A stretch of 64,000 nucleotides of DNA from Tritrichomonas foetus. Lineage: Eukaryota; Parabasalia; Tritrichomonadida; Tritrichomonadidae. Shown here piece after piece: positions 58,039-64,000 of the stretch. Position 1 is the stretch's first letter, and every line of letters begins with the position of its first letter. The stretch spans positions 49,133 through 113,132 of the forward strand of contig MLAK01000882.1 of the NCBI GenBank assembly GCA_001839685.1, in the 5' to 3' direction. The position numbers were made by a program, and so were the translations under genes. Under the pieces are notes generated by a model, which worked only from the letters and a program-made list of their open reading frames with translations, had not been told where the DNA came from and made no database searches.

Positions 58039-58305
58039 TTAGCTTCTTACTTTTTTATTTGTGCCTTCCCGTCTTCTTTGAGCTTTTCTTCCTTTATTTT
58101 TATAATCTTCAGAGATAGATTGTTTGCAATAATTATTTTGCCTACTGCTATATAAGAAGATATCAACATTTGGAAACGATTTGTCGGTGAAAGTTTGGTT
58201 GTAAACTACTATCTTCTTTTTATTTCGTATTTTTAATACATGTGTCGATAGAATAAATTTGACAGACAACCTAAATACCACTTTTGATAAATGATGTGAT
58301 TGCAT
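58039..58305 (-). pseudogene. 88-codon frame overlapping a dispersed repeat
   Basis: An ATG-initiated frame. The middle (NQTFTDKSFPNVDIFLYSS) also reads open at the end of the candidate element near 63750-63815, as NQTFTDRSFPNFDSFLYSS. Base differences between the two copies are about equally synonymous and replacing, so the pair looks like a decayed DNA repeat rather than a selected protein. The tail is Lys/Arg-rich. A small gene remains possible. Confidence 0.3.
58139..58215 (-). repeat. Dispersed block related to the element end at 63750-63815
   Basis: About 60-70 bases, roughly 90% identical to the right end of the candidate element (shared cores CTACTGCTATATAAGAAG and TGTCGGTGAAAGTTTGG). 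The 18-bp end itself is degraded here, which fits an old, truncated copy. Confidence 0.65.
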
Positions 58306-58809
58306 TCAATTTCACTTCACTTGGAGAAAAGTTTTGCCAAAATAAACTCTATTCATTTAATTTGTTTTGAAGTTTGTTTTATACATTCTATCAAGCCATA
58401 ACTATGGAAATGCAAATCAGCATGTTTTTTGAACACTCCTTTTATTTGGTTGTGTGAAAATACATGTGACTTCATTTTTGACACCTGACAGAATTGAATG
58501 AAATTCACTGACAGAATTGAATGATAATATTTTTGTTATTCTAATATCTTCATTAATTTATATTTATTCAAGTTATTTTTATAAGATAAATAATTAAACA
58601 ATTAGTTATCTTAATATAAAATTAATTTTATTATAAAATAACAATTAGAATATTAGTTATCATACTATAAACTAATGGTTAACAATCTCATAGTTTTATA
58701 CAATTTTGTTTTTTTGAGAGAATTGATGTTTTAGAAAACAAAATTTGTGAAGCATTTTTTCGCCTGTCTATTCAATTTGTGAACACTCGATTTTGCTGTT
58801 TTAATTGAT

Positions 58810-59925
58810 ATGGTTAAGTGCTCTATTCTTGGAGTTGTTGATTTTATATTCTTGTCGATTGTTTATGGGTCAGCATTCGCAGCAATCAATGAAGGTCTCA
58901 AGTATTTCAGTGCCGGTTTTATTCAAATATTTCGCATGCTCTTTGGTTTCTGTTTTTGTCTCCTTGTTCTAATCATTAGACTCATTTTCTTTCCAAAGTA
59001 CAGATCGATTGTCCTCGCTCACTTCAACGGTTGGGGCATTTTGCATATCATCATTGGCGGCTTGCTGAACCTTGGGATTCCTCACTGCTTAATCACAGTT
59101 GGCCAGGAATGGATCCCAGTTTATGGTGTTCAAGTCGTCCAGCCAATTGCTACGTCGATTGGAGCAATTTTTGGTCATTTCGTCTTACCAGATGAACCAT
59201 TTACACTCCAAAAATTGTTTTCATTAATTTTAGCATTATGTGGGGTTGTCTGTACATCTGTTCCTTCATTTATGACATCAAAATCTGATTCACCTCCTTC
59301 AAAGATTGGTTTTGGATTTTTCTTAGTTATAATTTCAATGTGTATGTTTGGAATAGCACCTGTTTACTTTAAGTGGAAAGCACCCAACGCTGATGTGACT
59401 GTGAGTGCAACTGTTCAAACATTCGCATCAACAATTTGGGATGTTATTTGGTCACTTGGGTTTGATGGACCAAAGAAAATGCACCAAATGACAAAGGATG
59501 CACCGGCTATTGCATGGATGTGGCCAGCCCTAACAGGAGTCCTTTCAACAGGTTTGGCCGTTCATGGCTTTTTGATTCTTCTGAAAGAAATTGGCGCATT
59601 TGGTTCAAATTTCATTCCTTTTGGTCAACTCATTGTTGGAATGATTATTTCTGTCGCTATTTTGAAGGAATGGAAAGATTATTCATGGTGGGAAATTTTA
59701 TTATGCTCTATTGGCTTGCTTTTCATTTGCGGGTCACTGTTCGTCGGATTTTATGAAAAGAAAGGTATTAAGAAAAATTCAGACTCTTCCTCAGATTCTA
59801 AAAGTGCGAATGCAAATGAAGACGACTTTGAAAGCAGCGAGAACGGCAGACTAGGCAACATAGGCACTTCAAGCAGCAGCTCTGATGATGACTCAAAAGA
59901 AGGTTTAAATTGCCCAGAGTTATAA
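58810..59925 (+). CDS. EamA/DMT-superfamily transporter
   Basis: A 371-aa polytopic protein with about ten membrane segments arranged as two EamA-type halves (about 8-140 and 165-310). Motif-like parts are WIPVYGVQVVQPIATSIGAIFGHFVLPDEPFT in the first half and FIPFGQLIVGMIISVAILKEW in the second. The drug/metabolite transporter superfamily moves small molecules; the substrate is unknown. The C-terminal cytosolic tail of about 50 residues is rich in Ser, Asp, Glu and Asn (SSSDSKSANANEDDFESS). The ATG start sits directly before the first hydrophobic segment. Confidence 0.88.
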   Translation: MVKCSILGVVDFIFLSIVYGSAFAAINEGLKYFSAGFIQIFRMLFGFCFCLLVLIIRLIFFPKYRSIVLAHFNGWGILHIIIGGLLNLGIPHCLITVGQEWIPVYGVQVVQPIATSIGAIFGHFVLPDEPFTLQKLFSLILALCGVVCTSVPSFMTSKSDSPPSKIGFGFFLVIISMCMFGIAPVYFKWKAPNADVTVSATVQTFASTIWDVIWSLGFDGPKKMHQMTKDAPAIAWMWPALTGVLSTGLAVHGFLILLKEIGAFGSNFIPFGQLIVGMIISVAILKEWKDYSWWEILLCSIGLLFICGSLFVGFYEKKGIKKNSDSSSDSKSANANEDDFESSENGRLGNIGTSSSSSDDDSKEGLNCPEL

Positions 59926-60582
59926 ACCAATTTACTCATATTAGATACACCATGGTGTATGGGAGAGGAGAAAAAAAACATTTATATCAGTTTCAACTTG
60001 TTGCTGACAACACAAATTATAGCAGGCAACACTAAGAAAAAAAAAAAAAAAAAAAAAATCGTATTGAACAAAAAGCAGATACAATCAGTTAGTGGTCTTT
60101 ATAAAGATCAGTGTTTTGTAACATGTTAGAAAAAATGATAAAAATCATATTAAGAATCATGTTTTTATCAAATATTAATAGCACAAACAAGCTGCATTTC
60201 AGGCTGTAAGTTGAAACCATATAATTATATAATTATTATAGAAAAAAGTTATTAAAAACATAATAGAGCTTAATTTTTTAGGTAATTATTATTATTTTTT
60301 TATTTCCCAAAACATCGTCATTTTTTTGAATTAGAAATTGCTATTTTTCATTATCAGGGCCTATAAATTAATTGCAATTAATTTTTGAATATATTCAATG
60401 TGAAACAGATAAAGATGAATTTAGAAATTAAATTTTCTGATATAGAAAAAAATAAAAAATCATTGTTATTAAGAAGCATAATACTAAAGAATAGACATTG
60501 TTTACATAAAAATAAATTTCTCTTGTTTGGAATCTAATTTCGGCTTCGGGATTCATTCTAACCGAAACAAAATAAAAAAAAA
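59926..60582. other. Convergent intergenic, A-homopolymer
   Basis: 657 bases between convergent genes, with a run of 22 A at 60037-60058 and many short A/T tracts. No gene seen. Confidence 0.6.
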
Positions 60583-61047
60583 TTATTTCTTTTTCGCAGC
60601 AGCTGCTTTAATTGGAGCAGCAGTTTTTTTGACTGCTGGCTTGGCAGCTGTAGTTTTTTTTGCAGCGGGTTTGGCCGCAGCTTTGGTCGCAGATGTTTTT
60701 GCTGCTGTGGGCGATTTGCTTGCTCCTGGTTTATAAGAAAGCAAACATCCTGACACTTTTACGGGAATTTTTTCACCTGTCGTTGATAAAACTGCTTGCT
60801 CGCCTTTACCCAAAATAATATTTACAACCGCCGAATCATAGCGGCCAACAATGAATGACATAATTGCAACAGGTTTGGTTTTGTTAACTGAAATGCAGAG
60901 CGTTATTTTGCCAGACTGATTTGGCTGTTTGGAATCATTTTCGAGTGAGAGTCCGGTAATGTTTAGAATTGATCCTTCGGGGTATTTAACTGCGCATGGA
61001 ACACCTGGTTGAACAATTGTTGACCAACACGAATTTTTCGAAGCCAT
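60583..61047 (-). CDS. Nucleoplasmin-like domain protein with H1-like tail
   Basis: A 154-aa protein. Residues about 1-110 fit a nucleoplasmin-like (NPL) beta-barrel as in FKBP39/46 and plant HD2 proteins: SCWSTIVQPGVPCAVKYPEGS, NITGLSLE, and GEKIPVKVSGCLL at the end. The rest (about 112-154) is almost pure Ala, Lys, Pro and Thr (AAAKPAAKK-type repeats), similar to a linker-histone C-tail, which would bind DNA. Together these suggest a nuclear histone chaperone or chromatin protein. The ATG giving MASKNSCW is chosen, because the frame only extends three codons further to a TTG. TCACT lies about 20 bases before it. Confidence 0.8.
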   Translation of the reverse strand: MASKNSCWSTIVQPGVPCAVKYPEGSILNITGLSLENDSKQPNQSGKITLCISVNKTKPVAIMSFIVGRYDSAVVNIILGKGEQAVLSTTGEKIPVKVSGCLLSYKPGASKSPTAAKTSATKAAAKPAAKKTTAAKPAVKKTAAPIKAAAAKKK

Positions 61048-61323
61048 TTCTAACAAATTTCGAAAAGTGACGGTTTAGAAATTCCTTTCAAAATTCAGAA
61101 AAATAAAAATGAAAACTTCAACTCATCGGATTTCATTTGATTGATATTCTCTAGAACAGACACAAAACCAGGATCACATATAAGTTAAAAAAGAAGAGTA
61201 TTTTTAGACTCGGCTTATTTATTTGTATTACATTTTTTTTTTGAATCGCAACAAACAGCGCGAATAAATCTTATTTTTCTATTCTACTTATTTTTTTTTT
61301 TTTTAAAGATGTTCTACAATATT
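61048..61323. other. Intergenic, no gene seen
   Basis: 276 bases between two - strand genes, with poly-T tracts near 61230 and 61291-61303. This is the upstream flank of the nucleoplasmin-like gene and the 3' flank of the transporter. Confidence 0.5.
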
Positions 61324-62553
61324 TCAAACTTTAATTAAGTCATCATCTAATTCTGCATTTTGATTTTGATTTTCTGGGTTTTCTAGGTTTTGGTTTTCTT
61401 GTTGATTTTGCACAAAATTTTCTATGCTTTTATTTTCTTGGTTTTTATTTTCATCTTCCTCTTCCTCCTTTTTCTTTTTTTCAGCTTCTGGATCAATTTC
61501 AGGGGTAGCATCCATTGGCGGGAAAAGGTTTCCAGGAAGTGGCTTTTCTTCTTTATTATTTTCTATTGTTTTCCCACTCAGTCCTTCTTTTTTCTGAAGG
61601 GCAGGCGGTTCATTATTTGCTTTTTCAGCTTCTTCGTTATTTGCTTTATTTCTCAGTCCAAAAGCTGTATACATTATTATACCAACCATTGAGATTACCA
61701 TACCTGCTGCTGTTTTGACTAATTGAGATGTTGATTGCCCTTTCGTTGGAGGGAATAAAATAAAGCCTGATAAAAGGATTAGAATCGTTTTTACATGTCC
61801 GACAACTTGGTAAGTGAGTGCAGATGTTTTTCCGATAATTCCAAAACAACTCACATTTACACCAACAGCAAAAAGTGCTGTCATGACGATAAAAATCAAT
61901 TCAATTTGTGAAAATTGATGTTGAAGAATTGAATGTGATGGATTGATGAATTCAGTAACAATTGCTGTCAATAAACAGAGCACAAATTGAGGGAAAGCAG
62001 TAGCATGTTGTAATTGAGGGCCAGACATAGAAAATTCTTTTTGATCTGAACCAGCTCCTATTTGGAAACAGGCCGTTGACGCAACTGCAATTGAAGCTAT
62101 AATTGTTCCCCAGAGATTCAATTCGACATCATTGACCGAATATAAACCAACTCCAGTGAGGAGAATCGAAAGCGATATCAAAATATTCAACGGTGTTTTG
62201 GTCTGTTTCGCAATAAAATTGTAAACAACGATTGCTGGAATACAGCATAATTTTGAAAGTTGATAAAAACCGACAGAATTCCTTGCGAGATTGAAATTCA
62301 TAAATACAACAGAAGCAACACCGAAAGCAGCGAGCTTCCAACGGGCACTGACTGGATATTGAGGTGCTCTTTCAAAAAGTCCCATTCGGCACATAATTTC
62401 GAGGAGGGTATAAGTCACGATAAAATGGAAGGCGGTGAGAGTCGTCATATAATCGAAATTAAAAGTTCGTGTGACATATTTATTGAGACTGATGAGGACT
62501 GTGGAAAAGAAAATACTACTGATGATCCAGCCGAGTGCGACAAGATTCACCAT
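61324..62553 (-). CDS. SLC35E/TPT-family nucleotide-sugar or phosphate-ester transporter
   Basis: A 409-aa protein with about ten membrane segments. The pattern MVNLVALGWIISSIFFSTVLISLNKYV, NSVGFYQLSKLCCIPAIVVYN and GKTSALTYQVVGHVKTILILL is that of the triose-phosphate/nucleotide-sugar transporter family, closest by eye to SLC35E3. Such carriers exchange sugar phosphates or nucleotide sugars across Golgi, ER or plastid membranes; a Golgi/ER carrier fits best here, and the substrate is unknown. A charged tail (about 310-409) is rich in Asn, Glu, Lys and Gln. The ATG start precedes the first membrane segment directly. Confidence 0.9.
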   Translation of the reverse strand: MVNLVALGWIISSIFFSTVLISLNKYVTRTFNFDYMTTLTAFHFIVTYTLLEIMCRMGLFERAPQYPVSARWKLAAFGVASVVFMNFNLARNSVGFYQLSKLCCIPAIVVYNFIAKQTKTPLNILISLSILLTGVGLYSVNDVELNLWGTIIASIAVASTACFQIGAGSDQKEFSMSGPQLQHATAFPQFVLCLLTAIVTEFINPSHSILQHQFSQIELIFIVMTALFAVGVNVSCFGIIGKTSALTYQVVGHVKTILILLSGFILFPPTKGQSTSQLVKTAAGMVISMVGIIMYTAFGLRNKANNEEAEKANNEPPALQKKEGLSGKTIENNKEEKPLPGNLFPPMDATPEIDPEAEKKKKEEEEDENKNQENKSIENFVQNQQENQNLENPENQNQNAELDDDLIKV

Positions 62554-62842
62554 TTTGGATGTATCGTCTCAAAATATTCAATTTTTATTTGTCCAAACAG
62601 TTTGTATAATAAACTATTCAATATGCTGACAAAATACAAATTGAATGAATGGCCATGTAAACATGGAAAAAGTTGTCATGAGAAACAAATAACAAAAATC
62701 ATTTTGGATATCACCTTTTTCGTTTGCGACAATTCTGGAAAAACAGATTCTTTAAAAAGGCCTAAAAATCAATTCGGAATTCTTACAAAATAATCACTTC
62801 AAATAACCAAAACCATTTTTTTGAAGTCGAAATAATGTATAA

Positions 62843-62860
62843 ACAGAAGTGTGCAACCAA
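62843..62860 (+). repeat. Left 18-bp terminal inverted repeat
   Basis: The sequence ACAGAAGTGTGCAACCAA, preceded by ATAA. It matches perfectly the complement of 63804-63821. Confidence 0.7.
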
Positions 62861-63803
62861 CCGTTTACTAAAAAAAAGTGAAATTTCTGACTGTTATNTT
62901 TTCATGAATATTCAAGATTATCTTATAAGACTCATAAATTAAGAAGAGCATTTAGGATACTATTGTCCTTGAAAAGCAGCTTGTCTAAAATTTTCGGTGA
63001 TGAGAATTATTCATCAAAAATGAATAAATTATTGATTAAGAGAGCTTATTAAATATACTTTATAATTTTATTTTATTGAGGAAATTTGGTCACAAAAATC
63101 TGAATCTCGAAATTTCACCGACAACTTTTTTTGTTATTTTTGGTACTAGAATAATTCTGTTTGCTCTTTATGATGATGGAATAAAAACACCAAACATTTC
63201 TAGGCGTTTTCGAGATATGATTCATCGCGAGAAATGGGTGATTCGACAAAGGTCAAAACCACTAATAGAAGATTTATTTGCGTGCAGATGTGAGTAGTGA
63301 TGATGCAAGTATGCCGCTTATTGAAGAGAGGCCGAAATATGAAACTTTTATCATTTTCTTAACGTATTTTACTCACAAAAGTATGTGCATGGTGAAAAAT
63401 ATAGGTGAAAATTCATATTCCAGATATCTCTAGATATTATCAGTATTGTGTGGATATATTGAATATTTATTGCCTTTGATAAAATAAAAGCATATTTAGA
63501 TAGTTATATAGAATCAATACCTTCGGAATAAAGAAATATCATTTAATTAAAAGGTTTAATGATTGAATAAATTACCAGTTTTTGTAAGAATAAACGTATG
63601 GAATTCTTTCAAACTGACACATTTTTTAAAAATGTGCATGGTAAAATTATTTGACCTAATTTCTTCACAAAAATTTATTCATTTGAATGAAATTTCGTTT
63701 CTCGATAATTCCTAGACAGATTTTCCCGAAGTATGGTTTATTTTATTATACTACTGCTATATAAGAAGCTGTCAAAATTTGGGAACGATCTGTCGGTGAA
63801 AGT

Positions 63804-63821
63804 TTGGTTGCACACTTCTGT
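63804..63821 (-). repeat. Right 18-bp terminal inverted repeat
   Basis: The complement of the left repeat, followed on the + strand by ATAA. The inner sequence continues as the dispersed block shared with 58139-58215. Confidence 0.7.
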
Positions 63822-64000
63822 ATAAACTGGTTGTAAAAAGTCAGTAGTGCCTTTGAATAAAAATAAGCGAAAAAATTATTTTTTCAAAATAAAAGTTTCA
63901 AGGCAAAAAAAAATTACTCAGAAAAACTTAATGACATAAATTTATTTAAGTAGTTTACGCNNCTCCCTTTTTTCCGCTTCTAATTGACCTAAAATAGACC

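Larger units (their letters stand above)
57419..58809. other. Gene-poor stretch with dispersed repeat and local duplication
   Basis: 1.4 kb. It holds a block near 58139-58215 that is about 90% identical to the end of the candidate element near 63750-63815, and a 17-base direct duplication of CTGACAGAATTGAATGA at 58485-58501 and 58508-58524. Very AT-rich alternating sequence lies near 58590-58680. An ATG frame of 88 codons on the - strand (58039-58305) overlaps the repeat. Confidence 0.55.
62843..63821. mobile_element. Candidate 979-bp terminal-inverted-repeat element
   Basis: A perfect 18-bp inverted repeat, ACAGAAGTGTGCAACCAA at 62843-62860 and its reverse complement at 63804-63821, bounds 979 bp. 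Each end is flanked by ATAA (62839-62842 and 63822-63825), which could be a 4-bp target-site duplication. No intact transposase is seen inside, so the element would be non-autonomous or decayed. The right end shares about 60-70 bases with sequence at 58139-58215. A true transposon is an inference; the inverted repeat and ATAA flanks are seen directly. Confidence 0.45.
62554..64000. other. Right-edge gene-free region with candidate TIR element
   Basis: 1.4 kb with no confident gene. It contains the inverted-repeat-bounded segment listed separately, single or double N at 62898 and 63961-62, and a TTG-initiated 73-codon + frame (63076-63297) with no recognised family. Confidence 0.5.

Noticed and set aside
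62260..62793. A 177-codon + strand frame overlapping the SLC35/TPT gene
   Set aside because: Most of it is antisense to a well-supported transporter gene, and the part beyond has no coding character.
63076..63297. A 73-codon frame inside the candidate TIR element, as a transposase fragment
   Set aside because: It starts at TTG and has no DDE/D motif or recognisable transposase pattern.

Overview
The window looks like nuclear DNA of an AT-rich, intron-poor, flagellated protist. It is most consistent with a parabasalid (trichomonad), possibly a Tritrichomonas-type genome. The reasons are: 27 confidently or plausibly coding genes, each one uninterrupted open frame; all three standard stop codons in use (TGA for the dynein gene, TAG for the TauE/SafE gene, TAA elsewhere); a dynein heavy chain; a kinase fused to Sel1 repeats; BTB and tetraspanin genes; and very short apparent 5' leaders. 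The species is an inference. Runs of N (42195-42317, 62898, 63961-62) show that this is draft assembly.

Layout, left to right. 0.8-14 kb: a large dynein heavy chain and a calcineurin-fold phosphoesterase-like gene on the + strand. 14-20 kb: a - strand block with a ubiquitin-specific protease, a tetraspanin, a Tlg2/syntaxin-16-type Qa-SNARE and a BTB protein. 21-28.4 kb: a TauE/SafE-type transporter, a small ubiquitin-fold protein, a large unrecognised protein, and an SRAP-domain (HMCES/YedK-type) DNA-protein crosslink repair protein. 28.8-36.7 kb: separase, an ARM-like unknown protein, and a P-loop NTPase with Crinkler/RHS-like architecture. 36.8-44 kb: proteasome lid subunit Rpn5, a second tetraspanin, a beta-adaptin, a 17-bp minisatellite holding an assembly gap, exosome subunit Rrp42 and ribosomal protein L36e. 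44.8-53.2 kb: an unrecognised single-pass membrane protein, a 7-TM protein, a kinase-Sel1 protein, a divergent bromodomain-NET protein and a CAMK-like kinase. 53.2-64 kb: a gene-poor stretch, a 641-aa unknown membrane protein, an EamA transporter, a nucleoplasmin-like protein with an H1-like tail, a SLC35/TPT-type transporter, and a candidate 979-bp terminal-inverted-repeat element.

The genes do not form a pathway. They are mostly single-copy housekeeping genes (proteolysis, RNA decay, translation, membrane traffic, chromatin, mitosis) mixed with signalling and membrane proteins. Several are divergently paired over short shared upstream regions of about 100-450 bp. Four - gene starts (syntaxin, CR-like NTPase, Rrp42, CAMK-like kinase) and those of L36e, the nucleoplasmin-like gene and the + kinase-Sel1 gene were set to the first in-frame ATG, because the longest open frames begin at GTG or TTG.

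The most notable observations are a dynein heavy chain whose AAA1 ATPase site is degenerate in both Walker A and Walker B, a CR (Crinkler/RHS)-type NTPase, a candidate TIR transposon with a 4-bp target duplication, and a CCATC element recurring 9-25 bases upstream of five start codons.
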